A stretch of 64,000 bases of DNA. Source: Balaenoptera acutorostrata. Lineage: Eukaryota; Chordata; Mammalia; Artiodactyla; Balaenopteridae. The notes below the pieces were generated by a model that was not told where the DNA came from, searched no databases, and saw only the letters and a list, made by a program, of their open reading frames with translations. Of this stretch, positions 26,060 through 37,429 are shown piece by piece. The DNA is taken from positions 79,757,985 through 79,821,984 of the forward strand of contig NC_080067.1 of the NCBI RefSeq assembly GCF_949987535.1, read 5' to 3'. A program made the translations under genes and the position numbers. Positions within the stretch are counted from its first letter, which is position 1, and every line of letters starts with the position of its first letter.

Positions 26060-26730
26060 TTTCCCTACATTCCCAAAGGGCTACAGAAATCACACAAGAC
26101 CCAGAAGGAACATCATAACTAAGTTGGAATTATTCTTGGAATGCAAAAATAGTTTAGTATTAGAAAATCTATTAATGGAATTCCTCACATTAATAAAGAC
26201 AAAAGGAGAAAAAAGCCATATGATCAGCACATCATTTAAAAACAAACAACAGGGACTTCCCTGGTGGCGCAGTGGTTAAGAATCCGCCTGCCAATGCAGG
26301 GGACACGGGTTTGAGCCCTGGGCCAGGAAGATTCCACATGCTGCAGAGCAACTAAGCCCGTGCGCCACAACTACTGAGCCTGTGCTCTAGAGCCCGCGAG
26401 CCATGACTACTGAGCCCACGTGCCACAGTACTGAAGCCTGCGTACCTAGAGCCTGTGCTCCACAAGAAGAGAAGCCACCGCAATGAGAAGCCCACGCACT
26501 GCAACAAAGAGTAGCCCCTGCTCACCACAACTAGAGAAAGACGGTGTGCAGCAACAAAGACCCAACACAATAAATAAATAAATAAATAAATAAATATTTA
26601 AAATTTTAAAAAAATTTTTTAAAAATAAAAACAAACAACAAAAACTCTTAGCAAACTAGAAATAAAAGAGAAATTCCCTAACCTGAAAAGGTTTACATAC
26701 CAAGGACTAACAGACCTGGAATGTACAGCA
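26060..26730 (+). mobile_element. Old L1 ORF2 fragment, split by a SINE
   Basis: 'aatctattaatggaattcct' and 'aagccatatgatcagcacat' before the SINE at 26252, and 'gcaaactagaaataaaagag' after it, are consecutive parts of decayed plus-strand L1 ORF2 (RT region). Confidence 0.8.
26252..26627 (+). mobile_element. CHR SINE
   Basis: Full-length. Exact duplication aaaacaaacaaca at 26239-26251 and 26628-26640. Confidence 0.97.
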
Positions 26731-27059
26731 TGATACTATGTATAAAACATTTAAGAACATGTAAAACTATATGTATTGCTTAAATAAAACACCCAGATAC
26801 CTAATAAAAGTATCACAATATGCAAGAGTATAATAAAAAACAAATTCAGAAGAAATATTTGGGGAAAGGGTGAGGGAACTAGAATCAAAGGCTTCAGTTG
26901 TATCCTAAGTATTTTATTTGAAAAAACACTCTAAAGCAATCATGTAAAATGTTAAGATTTGGTGGTTACATGCATAAGGATTATTTTATTCTTTATAATT
27001 TTCTGCATTTTTGATATATTTCATAATTTTGAAAAAGTTAAATCACTTAAAAATTTTTT

Positions 27060-27215
27060 TGTTTAAAGAGCTAATACAACACATTTTAGAGATGAGTAAA
27101 CCCAGGCTCAGGAAGGTTAAATGCCTTGCCCAAGGTCACATAACTAGTTTGAAAAAGAACTAGAACTATTTAATCCAGATTCCTGACTCCTAGTCCATTG
27201 CTTTTTATAGTATTC
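27060..27215 (-). repeat. MIR SINE
   Basis: 'cattttagagatgagtaaac', 'cttgcccaaggtcacataac' and 'gattcctgactcctagtcc' are strong MIR matches in minus orientation. Confidence 0.9.
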
Positions 27216-27508
27216 TCCTAGGTAGAGAATTTTTAAAACTGCTATTTAATGTTTTGATCTAGAATCAGTAAGAACTACACTTACTGTTTTACATAATAAT
27301 TTATTACCAATAGTTCACACAAAAAGATTCAATAACTATATTAAGAAAATAAATACAATGGAGTCAAGAAATCAATTAAAAAATATGATCCAACACACTG
27401 AGAATGAAATGACATTAACTAGCAGCTTATAAACAGGACACTGTCTGTCATGTATGCAAATCTGTACCAGATTGTTTTTAGCAAGAGACAATACCCTTCT
27501 GGTGAGGG

Positions 27509-27735
27509 CCTAAAGCAGGGGTCAGCAAGTTTTTCTGTAAGGGGACAAATAGTAAATATTTTTGGTTTTGCAGGACATAAACTCTCTGTTGAAACCACTC
27601 AACTCTGCTGTTATCCCATGAAAGCAGCCATAGATGATATGTAAACAAATGGGCAATGCTGTATTCCACTAAAACTTATTTTCAAAAATAGACTACAGGC
27701 TGGATTTGGCTAATGGCTCTGGGTAATTGCTACAA
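27509..27735 (+). mobile_element. hAT-Charlie MITE
   Basis: 'caggggtcagcaagtttttc', 'ggacaaatagtaaatatttt', 'actcaactctgctgttatcc' and 'ctacaggctggatttggcta' match the abundant nonautonomous hAT-Charlie repeat with CAGGGGTC ends; the right end has decayed. Confidence 0.8.
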
Positions 27736-27954
27736 ACCCTTATTTACCAAAAATTCTTACAGTAAGGTTATACCCTCTTTTAACTTAACAGGCTTCTTTG
27801 TCAGCAAGCCAGTTGACAACAAAAAACTGAATAATGAGACAATGGAAATTGAGACTGCTTTTAAGAAACCCTCAGGATTAAAGCAGTTTAAAATTTGGCT
27901 ACTTTGACAGTGTCTGTCTCTTACTAATGGATAAAGTATCACAATAGCTACCAA

Positions 27955-28450
27955 TTTGTGTCAAGCACTTGGCTGAACCTTCCTGCTAATCCTTACATTA
28001 ATGTTGCAAAGTTGCTATCATTATTCTCATTTATTTATTTATTTAATAAATTTATTTATTTATTTATATTCGGCTGCAATGGGTCTTCGTTGCTGCACGC
28101 AGGCTTTCTCTAGTTGCGGCGAGCGGGGGCTACTCTTCGTTGTGGTGCGCGGACTTCTCATTGCAGTGGCTTCTCTTGTTGTGGAGCACGGGCTCTTGGC
28201 GCACAGGCTTCGGTAGTTGTGGCACACGGGCTCAGTAGTTGTGGCTTGCGGGCTTAGTTGCTCCGTGGCATGTGGGATCTTCCCAGACCAGGGCTCGAAC
28301 CCAGGTCCCCTGCACTGGCAGGCAGATTCCTAAACACTGCGCCACCAGGGAAGCCCCATTATTCTCATTTTTAAAAACTGTAAACAAAGGCTCAATAACT
28401 TGCCCAACCATACAGCCACCATACTTTCAACTGTACCACACTTCCCCTAG
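27955..28450 (-). repeat. MIR SINE interrupted by a CHR SINE
   Basis: 'tgctaatccttacattaatg' on the left and 'aaaggctcaataacttgccc' on the right are one MIR, split by the SINE at 28033-28356. Confidence 0.75.
28033..28356 (-). mobile_element. CHR SINE
   Basis: Full-length minus-strand copy. Exact duplication cattattctcattt at 28019-28032 and 28357-28370. Confidence 0.97.
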
Positions 28451-28597
28451 GTAGTCTTTGGCTAATCCTATTATCTGCAGTCACTCGGATACAATGACCA
28501 ACCCATAAAAGAAGAGAGCAGTGAGCCACTCCTGCACCCACTCTTCAGCCATCTAGAAATACATTATCACATTTCCAAATATGCTCTCGTTCCTTAC

Positions 28598-28821
28598 CTA
28601 TCAATCTGAATTTTCTTCAGTGTCTCTGTATTCATTATGGTCTGCCTTGTAGGTTTTTTGAAGATAAGATCTTGCACTTTGTTAAACTGGCCTCCTTGTC
28701 TGATTTCTGGCAACTTGGGCTCTTCTTTATGTACGAATGGACCGGATATTTTTGAGGGTTTTGAGACCAGTGAAGGTTTTTCTAAGCTTTTTCCTTCTAA
28801 ATGTATTTCTTTGTTATTCTT
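28598..28821 (-). CDS. IQCG: IQCG coding exon (residues about 93-167)
   Basis: 224 nt. Acceptor 'attgctttcag', donor 'gtaagg'. Begins [20 protein letters not shown] and ends [14 protein letters not shown] plus two bases of an arginine codon. The conserved part ([19 protein letters not shown]) matches human IQCG closely as I recall it, while the first 40 residues are more divergent and a few residues shorter. Confidence 0.94.
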
Positions 28822-29104
28822 CTGAAAGCAATAAATGATGTTTTACGTTAAGACAGATTTTTAAAACATAAAGAAACAATGCTACATGAGGGCCTCTGCC
28901 TACATTTTGAACCTCTTATAATATTACCACCAGAAAATTACCCTTTTCTTCAGCCACATCAAACTACATGCTCTGCTGTTTTGTGTCTTCCTGACTTTAG
29001 ACAACTTTCCCACTCTCTGTCATTCCCCAACCTGGTAAACTTTAAGACTATGACCAAAGGTAAAGTTCTCTGTGAAACATCTCTATTAGCAGACATTTAC
29101 CATT

Positions 29105-29225
29105 TATAATTATTTGTATAAATATCTCCATTAGATTGTAAATTCTATGAGGGAAGGGACAGTGTCTTAGAGATCTTGGTGCACCTCAAATTCTTTTTGG
29201 AACAAGATGGGATATTAAATAAATG
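29105..29225 (+). repeat. L2 3' end
   Basis: 'ttagattgtaaattctatga', 'gggaagggacagtgtctta' and 'attaaataaatg' form a typical L2 terminus. Confidence 0.75.
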
Positions 29226-29311
29226 TGGCCATCTTTATAATCCCATTGTTTAAAAGAATGTCTAGGGTACAGTAAAGACTCAAATGTTCACTGAACACAT
29301 GAATTTTAAAT

Positions 29312-29641
29312 ACAGTTGTCCCTTGGTATCTGTGGAGGACTAGTGCCAGGATCCACCCCCCACCCCTCAAGGAGACCAAGATCCACAGATGCTGATGGCC
29401 CTTACATAAAATGGCATAGTATTTGTTTATAACCTATGCACATCCTCTCATGTACTTTAAATCATCTCTAGGTTACTTATAACAACTAATACAATGTAAA
29501 TACTATGTAAATAGCTGCCAGCACACAGCAAATTCAAGTTTTGCTTTTTGGAACTTTCTGGAATTTTTTTCTGAATATTTTCGATCCATGGTTGCTTGAA
29601 TCTGCAGATGTGGAACCCGCAGATATGGAGGGCCCACTGTA
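29312..29641 (+). mobile_element. MER2-type Tigger MITE
   Basis: 'acagttgtcccttggtatct' at the left and 'gatatggagggcccactgta' at the right are the inverted ends; the inside 'aacctatgcacatcctctca' and 'taaatcatctctaggttact' fits MER2 (TcMar-Tigger). Flanked by TA. Confidence 0.88.
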
Positions 29642-29839
29642 TAAAGAATGAAAGGAGAATCATACCAAAGAGTAGGAGTTGATAGTATATTTAGTGGTGT
29701 GATATAGATTTCAAAGTTCATGTGGGGAATTTTCAAACCCAAACTTGAATCCTAAGGGGTGAGCATTACCATAGGAACAGGATATGTCTTTCAATTGATG
29801 ATTCCTATTTAATCTGTGGCTAAAATCTTGAGCCAATGC

Positions 29840-30035
29840 GAAGCCACATAACACAGCAATTATGCTGTGCATATGGACTCTGAAACCAGACTTCCGTGTT
29901 TAAATCCTGGCCCTATCTGTTACTTTAAACAGATAAACCACATTGACTTTAGGCAACTACTTAACATCTCTATGCCTCCATCTTCCCATTGATAAAATAG
30001 GGATAATAATAGTACTTGCTCTCCAGTAGTTATTA
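29840..30035 (+). repeat. MIR SINE
   Basis: 'tggactctgaaaccagactt', 'ttaggcaactacttaacatc' and 'aaaatagggataataatagt' match MIR. Confidence 0.88.
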
Positions 30036-30041
30036 TGAGGA

Positions 30042-30123
30042 TGGAAGGAAGGAAGGAAGGAAGGAAGGAAGGGAGGGAGGGAGGGAGGAGGGAAATAAGA
30101 GAGAGAGGGAGAAAGAAAGAAAG

Positions 30124-30186
<63 letters not shown>

Positions 30187-30195
30187 GAAAGTATT
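30042..30195. repeat. Purine-only tract: (GGAA)n, GGGA, then (GAAA)n
   Basis: About 150 bp almost entirely of A and G on the plus strand: GGAA units, then GGGA units, then AGAA/AAAC-AAAG units. It produces artefactual lysine/arginine/glutamate-rich ORFs on the plus strand. Confidence 0.97.
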
Positions 30196-30199
30196 TAGA

Positions 30200-31840
30200 A
30201 CAGTACACAGAACTATGCAAGTTTAGCATTTGATATGATTACTTAAATTCTTGTGCTGATCCTATGCACAGAAGAGTTTCATACGCATATTGATACATAA
30301 AAGCCTAGGTCTTCCTTAGCTGAACTTCAATTAGACCAGAAATGTTAAAAAAAAAACAACAACTATCCATAAAAGTTAATAAACACAGACTCAACAGCAT
30401 TTTTCCTTATATCAACCATAAGCAAAGATTCAGATCTGAGGAAAACATTTGTAGGCAAGTACAAAACAAAATGCTGCCTTAAATAAGAATTAAATTTTAA
30501 AATACTCCTTTAAATTAAAATTTATGATTGACTACAAAGAGAACAGACACCATAGAATTTCAACAGTTAAACTGAAATTTATCTGTACATAAGGAAAACG
30601 TTAAGTACGTGGATGGTTATTACTCTAGATTTTGTCTAGGGAGGGAATGGGAAATGTAAGGCCTGGAAAGTTTGTTTTTTCTGATCCCCCTAACCATTGT
30701 TCCTCTACCTTTGTTCTTGGGCATCTGGAAAAGGAAGCAAACGTGTTAAACAGCCTGATGTACTGATTGCCAGAAATAAATATGAATTTTCAGAAGAGAA
30801 CTTAAAGGAACTAGCTAAACATTCTGGTCCATTCACTTCCTTGTACAGTAGGGTATTAGGTCCTAAGGGAAAAGATAAGAAAAACAGTATTCCGGGCAAG
30901 GGAGCTCTTTCCAAACTTTGGACCAATTACTCCCACTTCTGGTAGAACTTGGTACATTAGTATATTTTTCATCATTCCATTCCATGATTCTAATGAATGA
31001 AAAACTCTTTGGAAATATCTTTAGCTATAAAAATGGTTGTGAAAGAGGGATAATGCTAACTAAATTTTCATCCCAGGGTTGTTATTGTAAGGCTCAACCA
31101 TGTGAAGCTTTTGGAGAAAGAAAGCATTCACATTCACACTAAGATTTTTAATTATATATACTATGCCCTATAGGGCAATGGTACTGTAAAAATTTATGAG
31201 TTAGAACAACTATAGTACTATAAAGTAAAAAAACAAAAAATTATTTTAAGGGTCACCATTTTTAAAAGTTATAGAACTAACATATTGAGAAAGGGGCTTT
31301 TAAGCTGCTATTAATCAAAACAAGAGTACAAACCTTTACTCTTTATACTGCTATAAAATCATAAGCAAGGTCTCTGTTAAGTCAGAAAATTTTGTGGATG
31401 AAGATCATAAACCAGAATAAAACTGCAAAAGTTTTGTTCTTTTATTTACTGGAGTGGTGACCACTACTGAATGTTGTTTATAAATTTGGGTTTTTCCTTC
31501 TCTCTTGAGTTTCTATGATGGAAAATTACCCTTTTTAAAGCCTGACAGTAAATATCATTGATAAAACTTTATCTTGTTAACTGAATATCTTCCCTCTTTA
31601 TTTTTGATTCTTACTGAAGGAGACAATAGAAAGGTGTTACACTAGTCTCTTTTGTACTATTTGTTAACTAGCTTAATTTAAGAATTAGACTCATTTTAAA
31701 AGCATTGAAAGGCTTAGTTCTTGGGTTTCCAATATCTTTGCTTTTCATAAGTTAATAAGGAAACTAATTCCTATAATACCCATTAATGTTTTAAAAGTAC
31801 CTCAAAACTCATAGAATGTTAGTATTAGAAGGGATCATTT
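30200..31840. other. IQCG intron; one unexplained ORF at 30697-30945
   Basis: No clear repeats. An 82-codon plus-strand open frame at 30697-30945 contains KRVKQPDVLIARNKYEFSEE and KELAKHSGPFTSL. Its composition looks protein-like, but I do not recognise it and see no poly(A), splice sites or duplication around it. May be an old gene-derived fragment or chance. Confidence 0.3.
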
Positions 31841-31858
31841 AGTTAAAACTCCATCACA

Positions 31859-32037
31859 CTACTGAAGCCCACACGCCTAGAGCCCAGCGCTCCACAACAA
31901 GAGAAGCCACCACAATGAGAAGCCCGTGCACTGCAACAAAAAATAGCCCCTGCTCGCTGCTGGCTGCAACTAGAGAAAGCCCACGCACAGCAACGAAGAC
32001 CCAGCACAGCCAAAAAATAAATAAAATTAAAAAAAAA
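31859..32037 (+). mobile_element. 5'-truncated CHR SINE
   Basis: Begins inside the element at 'ctactgaagcccacacgcct' and keeps only the 3' body and A-tail. Duplication aaaactccatcaca (31845-31858) / aaaactctatcaca (32038-32051). 5' truncation is unusual for a SINE. A MIR remnant lies on both sides (31810-31858, 32045-32150). Confidence 0.93.
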
Positions 32038-32251
32038 AAAACTCTATCACAATTTACAAATGAGAAAACTAAGACCAAGAAAGCGAAATGAATTGCCCAT
32101 AGCACACAACTAAACCATAAAGGTCCCCAACTCTAAATCCAGTGTTCTATTAAAATTTTGTATAAACTTTTAAAACTTTAATAAAAGCTGTATAAACCCA
32201 GGTTATACATATACATATAGTAATAATAATAACTTTAAAATCGTAAGGGGC

Positions 32252-32597
32252 GGGCTTCCCTGGTGGCGCAGTGGTTAAGAATCCGCCGGCCAATGCAGGG
32301 GACACAGGTTTGAGCCCTGGTCCAGGAAGATCCCACATGCCACGGAGCAGCTAAGCCCATGTGCCACAACTGCTGAGCCTGCGCTCTAGAGCCCGCAAGC
32401 CACAACTACTGAGCCCGCATGCCACAACTACTGAAGCCTGCACGCCTGGAGCCCATGCTCCGCAACAAGAGAAGCCACCGCAATGAAAAGCCCACGCACT
32501 ACAACGAAGAGTAGCCCCCACTCGCCGCAACTAGAGAAAGCCTGCGAGCAGCAACAAAGACCCAATGCAGCCAAAAATAAATAAAATAAAATCAATT
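32252..32597 (+). mobile_element. CHR SINE
   Basis: Full-length. Exact 16 bp duplication taaaatcgtaaggggc at 32236-32251 and 32598-32613. Confidence 0.98.
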
Positions 32598-32747
32598 TAA
32601 AATCGTAAGGGGCATTTAAATGGAAATTTAATTTTCTAGTCACAATACATATGGACTTCTTTTCTGTTAGACATGAAAATCAATTTACCCTCTCATTTTT
32701 ATAGCTATTTTCATTTGTCATAGAATCAGAAATAAGAATATATTCTG

Positions 32748-33035
32748 GGGACTTCCCTGGTGGCGCAGTGGTTAAGAATCCGCCTGCCAATGCAGGGGAC
32801 GTGGGTTTGAGCCCTGGTCCGGGAAGATCCCACATGCCACAGAGCAACTAAGCCCGTGCGCCACAACTACTGAAGCCCAAGTGCCTAAAGCTCATGCTCC
32901 GCAACAAGAGAAGCCAGTGCAATGAGAAGCCCACGCACCACAACAAAGAGTAGCCCCCACTCACCGCAACTAGAGAGTCCGCGTGCCAGCAATAAAGACC
33001 CAACGCAGCCAAAAACAAATAAATTTTTTTAAAAA
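32748..33035 (+). mobile_element. CHR SINE
   Basis: Starts 'ggacttccctggtggcgcag', about 290 bp. Exact duplication aagaatatattctg at 32734-32747 and 33036-33049. Confidence 0.98.
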
Positions 33036-33049
33036 AAGAATATATTCTG

Positions 33050-33716
33050 TACAAATTATATAATGCAATTTTGGTAAACGTAATAAATATGTATTTGTAT
33101 TTATAAATTGTTTCTATTTTATATCTACAACCCAAGTTATTAAAATTTATAAGAGCTTAAGAATTCATATAGATCTTGTTCACTACCAAGCTGAGTTTTT
33201 TGATAACTCAGTGGTCCTTTGAGGAGGAGTCCGTAACATCATTGAAAATGTAATGGCTGACACAATGATGTGGCTGGATATTTAAAAAGGCAGATTGCAA
33301 CATATTTAGCAATAACAAAGTCATTTTAGATGAAAGCAATGTTGACAGGGTCCAGTTGAATTTCCTCCCCCTAGTGTTCAGTTAGCTTTTAGCAGCTGAG
33401 AAATACAAGATAGGTAAGATGACACAATTACTTGTTCCATCTCCTCAGTATATATATTGTATTTATATTGATTTATCTATAGGCTTTTTAGAATAATGCC
33501 AATATATTGGAAGAAAAGGATATTCTGATTGGTAATGTACCTTGAGCTATGTCTATTTCACTCCATTGAGAGTATATATCTCAGATAATTATTGTAGCCC
33601 TTTATCTGATATGAAGGTGCTATTTCCCAAGTTAAATTGAATGGCATAGGTACTGACAATGATGGAGAAATAAAAAGAAAAGAAAGCAAAAATTAAGTAA
33701 TGCTGAATGTATATAC
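33050..33716. other. IQCG intron, nothing recognised
   Basis: No feature that I can support between the SINE and the exon. Confidence 0.4.
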
Positions 33717-33984
33717 CACGCTGATGCTTTTTCTTTTTTCATACTGAACTGGCATGATATAGTTTAGAATAGAGAGCTGGTCTGTGGTGTCCTCCAGAAC
33801 TGCAGAGATCCTCAGTACATCTAGAAAGGAGAGTGGCTCTGTGATTTCTGGGATGATTTCTACGGCTGTTTCTTTGGCTGTTTCTTCATTTTCTTCTATA
33901 GCAGTAGGTGGTTCCTCTGTCACTGCCACTGTCACCTCAGAATGCCAAATTTTTGGAGGAAGATTTGAGGCTTCCAGCTGACCT
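33717..33984 (-). CDS. IQCG: IQCG coding exon (residues about 3-92)
   Basis: 268 nt. Acceptor 'cgttctttag', donor 'gtatat' at 33716. The first base completes the third codon; then [20 protein letters not shown], an acidic low-complexity stretch ([18 protein letters not shown]), and the conserved [20 protein letters not shown], ending in phase 0. The conserved block is the best identifier of IQCG in the N-terminal third. Confidence 0.93.
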
Positions 33985-34289
33985 CTAAAGAACGAAGGAA
34001 AAAATAAGTCAGCCACCAAATGTTTAAAAATTACTTAAACTCAGAAGCAGAGGCAGGATGTAGATTGGCTCCTACAAAGTCCATTTTGTCATATAATATA
34101 ACCAAGATAATGAACAAAAGTAGTTTGCAGATGATTCTGCTAAATACCTCCCAGTAACATTCTGACCTCCCAAAGAAAAGCAACCTACTGTTTAATAAAG
34201 ATATGTAGCCTGGGCTATTTGGCTATGCTTAACCAATTTGAACTTGGACTAAAATAAACTTTTTTCTAGCAACATCTTTAGATGCCAAC

Positions 34290-34872
34290 CAAAACTGTCT
34301 CATGGTTAGTGAAAAATAGAATGTAGTAGCCAGTCTCCAAGGTGGACCACATGATTCTCACCTTCTTGTACTCTTGCCCTTTGGTAGTCTTCCCCACATT
34401 GAATAGGACTAACCTATGTAACCAAAAGAATATTGTGGTTTCCAAGGCTAGGTGATTTTGAGACATTAAAGTTTCTCCATTATTCTCTCATATCTCTCAC
34501 TCTGTGGGAATCCAGATGCCTTGTCACAAGGACACTTAAGGAGCCCTGTGAAAAGGTTCATGAGGGTGAGGAACTAAGGCCTCTTGCCAACAGCCAGCAT
34601 CAACCTGCCAGCTCTGTAAATGAGCCATCTTGGAAGTGGATCCTCTAGCCCCAGTCAACTCTTCAGATGATTGCAGCCCTGGCCAACTCTGACTTATGAG
34701 AAATCCCCAAACAGAACCATACAGTTAAGCTGCTCCCAAATTCTTAAACCATCCAAGCAAGCTACCCCTAAATTCCTGACCCACAGAAATTGTGTGAAAT
34801 AATAAATGTTTATATTTTAAATCACTAAGTTTTAGGGTAATTTGTTACACAGCCATAGGTAAACAATACACG
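34290..34872 (+). mobile_element. Ancient LTR-like element
   Basis: 'gaatattgtggtttccaagg' through 'tcactaagttttagggtaat' and 'gttacacagccataggtaaa' with 'aataataaatg' as a likely polyadenylation region. Resembles old mammalian ERVL/MaLR LTRs; family not determined. Confidence 0.5.
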
Positions 34873-34957
34873 GAAATTTAACATAAGGCATTTCACACAT
34901 ATATATATTTTATATATATACATATGAATATATAATAAATTGGAATTTGAAACATAC

Positions 34958-35028
34958 TCTTCCATTCTTCTTGAGTTAGTTTTGTTAACCTCCTTGGTAC
35001 ATTTATAATCTCACAAAAATGCAGTCAC
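34958..35028 (-). CDS. IQCG: IQCG start exon (5' UTR plus first 8 coding bases)
   Basis: Acceptor 'cccactttag' above 35028, donor 'gtatgt' at 34957. The start codon at 34965-34963 sits in a favourable context (A at -3, G at +4). ATG GAA GA joins to the A that opens the next exon, giving [11 protein letters not shown], the same length and pattern as the human N-terminus as I recall it (MEE..LE.SNL). A five-codon upstream ORF (ATG at about 35003) precedes it in the exon. Found by matching donor, acceptor and peptide, so slightly less certain than the other exons. Confidence 0.82.
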
Positions 35029-35099
35029 CTAAAGTGGGAAGAAAACATTGAGATTAGTTTAAGGGAATGTTGAATGACATTTAAGTTATTTCTATACTC

Positions 35100-35925
35100 T
35101 TCCATTAAGAGAAAAAGAATTACAAGCGCTGTGGCTTATCCCCCCTTTTGGCTTAGCAGAGCAGTCCCGGAGATGGAAGAACCACTGCCACCGTGTGGCA
35201 CAGGTGTATTAAGTAGTCAGCTTAATTATTGGCAGATAAATATAATCTTCGAGTTTCTTAAGGTAAATTAGTGCCCAACGTGGCTTTTGTATGTTTTTTA
35301 ATTATATTCTGAGTATTAATTGGTAATCTTTATATAACAGATTTACTTTTCTGTTATTCTGATTACTAAAATATTTGATGGCTCCATTTCCCTGATCTGC
35401 CAGATTAACAGAATTGATTGCACCCAGACTTAGAAAAACAACTGAGATTGCACTTAGAAAAACTGTATTTATCCTGAAAATCAGTTTAACACTGCTGTTA
35501 AGATGTTACCCTTCCTCAGTAAACCAAAGTCCTTTCTGCTTAAATAACCTTTACAATGAGAACACCCTATGGAGATTTTTGCTCTATACTGAATGAATAA
35601 TGAATGGTAAGTTTCCAGTGTGATTTTGTCCACAGTAAAGTGATCCTGAGGAGGGTGGTTACAAGTATGTCTCATGCAACAAACATCTTATATGCAAAAA
35701 TTAAAGAATCTTTATGTAAACTGAAAAAAAGATACTCCAAACTAGCCACATTTTCTGGTTCAAGGGCAGTCTTAGGAGGAAGTAGCATGGTGTTAAGATT
35801 TTGTTCTTTTGCTGTGTTGCTGTTTCTTTATTTTTCCATTTTTTAGGCCTGGGGCATAGGTAAGTGTGCCTCACATAGGTAAGATAGGACTATGCTTATG
35901 TAGAATCCAGTGCTTTCGTTCTGTT
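35100..35925. other. IQCG intron 1, nothing recognised
   Basis: Several short open frames without recognisable content; no repeat that I can name. Confidence 0.35.
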
Positions 35926-36119
35926 ATGGCTTCTCATTCCTCAATACTAGAAACTCAGGAGTCATTTCTGCTTCTTTCCTGTCATCCTGACATCAGCATT
36001 CCCCCAATTCAAACCACCATGAGGTCCTGTGGATTTTACCTTCAATTTCCATCTCCCCCAACACCATGCTGAATCTAGCTGTTGTTTCTTGCCTCAACTA
36101 CTCTAACAGCTTCCAAATT

Positions 36120-36716
36120 TTAAAAAATTAATTAACTATTTTTGGCTGCATTGGGTCTTTCTCTAGTTGCAGAGAGCAGGGGCTAGTTTTCGTTGCGGTG
36201 CACGGGCTTCTCATTGCAGTGGCTTCTCTTGTTGCAGAGCATGGGCTCTAGGTGCGCGGGCTCAGTAGTTGCGGTGCGCGGGCTTAGTTGCTCTGCGGCA
36301 TGTGGGATCTTCCCAGACCAGGGCTCTAACCCGTGTCCCCTGCATTGGCAGGCTGATCTTTTTTTTTTTTTAGAAATTCACGTTCTTTTATTTATTTATT
36401 TATTTATTTATGACTGTGTTGAGTTTTCGTTTCTGTGCGAGGGCTTTCTCTAGTTGCGGCAAGTGGGGACCACTCTTCATCGCGGTGCGCGGGCCTCTCA
36501 CCATCGCGGCCTCTCTTGTTGCAGAGCACAGGCTCCAGACGCGCAGGCTCAGTAATTGTGGCTCACGGGCCCAGTTGCTCCGTGGCATGTGGGATCTTCC
36601 CAGACCAGGGCTCGAACCCGTGTCCCCTGCATTGGCAGGCAGATTCTCAACCACTGCGCCACCAGGGAAGCCCCTGGCAGGCCGATCTTAACCACTGCGC
36701 CAGCAGGGAAGCCCCT
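36120..36716 (-). mobile_element. Older CHR SINE, split by a younger one
   Basis: Outer element 36120-36360 plus 36690-36716, with its own exact duplication cagcttccaaatt at 36107-36119 and 36717-36729. Confidence 0.97.
36361..36674 (-). mobile_element. Young CHR SINE nested inside the older one
   Basis: Young subtype ('catcgcggtgcgcgggcctc', 'gattctcaaccactgcgcca'). Duplication tggcaggctgatctt (36346-36360) / tggcaggccgatctt (36675-36689), which lies inside the outer SINE. Confidence 0.97.
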
Positions 36717-36734
36717 CAGCTTCCAAATTAAAAG

Positions 36735-37325
36735 TGATCTTTTTGAAATGAAGAACTCATCTTTTAAAATTGAAAATCTCATCATGTCTCTCCTTAGAAC
36801 CCTTCAATGGTTTCTCACTAACTTGGGAAAAAAAGTAAAATTCTTAACTTGGACCATAGGGCCTGCATGATCTGGGCTACTCTGTTTCTCTCCAGATCCA
36901 TCTGGCACTGCCCTTTTATTGGTCTCATGGCTCCAGCTTCAATGGGCTTCTTTCTCCTATGGAATCATGCTCCCTTCCAACTCAGGGTCTTTGCATATGC
37001 TATTCTTTCAAGTTGAGTGACTCTTCCCCTCACCTCTTCACCACTAGTCCATCAGGTATTAGCTTAAATCAGTGGCATATTTCTAGGTATCTGCCATTTG
37101 CCCCATCTGGAGCCAATCTCCACAGAGAAAATTTTTTCTCACATTACCTTCTAATGTGCCATATATTTTACTCGCTCATTGTCTTGCTCCCCCTACTAGG
37201 ATGTAAGTTCCATGAGGGCAGAGTTTTCTGTTGTTCTGTTTACTGCAGCCTCCTCCGAGCCAAGAACAAAATTTCGTACATGGTAGTCAGTCATTCAACA
37301 AACTGCTGACAAATGGAATGAATCC
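36735..37325 (+). repeat. L2 LINE 3' region
   Basis: 'aacccttcaatggtttctca', 'tgatctgggctactctgttt', 'ccctactaggatgtaagttc' and 'catgagggcagagttttctg' are decayed but characteristic L2. Its polarity is plus. Confidence 0.8.
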
Positions 37326-37429
37326 ATAGGGCAACACAAATAAATGTGCAATAATTAGGAAATGTAAATCTCTCACATCCACTAAGCTATCCCATTCTAG
37401 TCTACGAATATTTACTGAAGACCTATGGC

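Noticed and set aside
30016..30229. Lys/Arg/Glu-rich and Phe/Leu/Ser-rich ORFs
   Set aside because: Direct translations of the purine-only tract.
33784..33981. Plus-strand ORF rich in Ser/Val
   Set aside because: Antisense shadow of the IQCG exon at 33717-33984.
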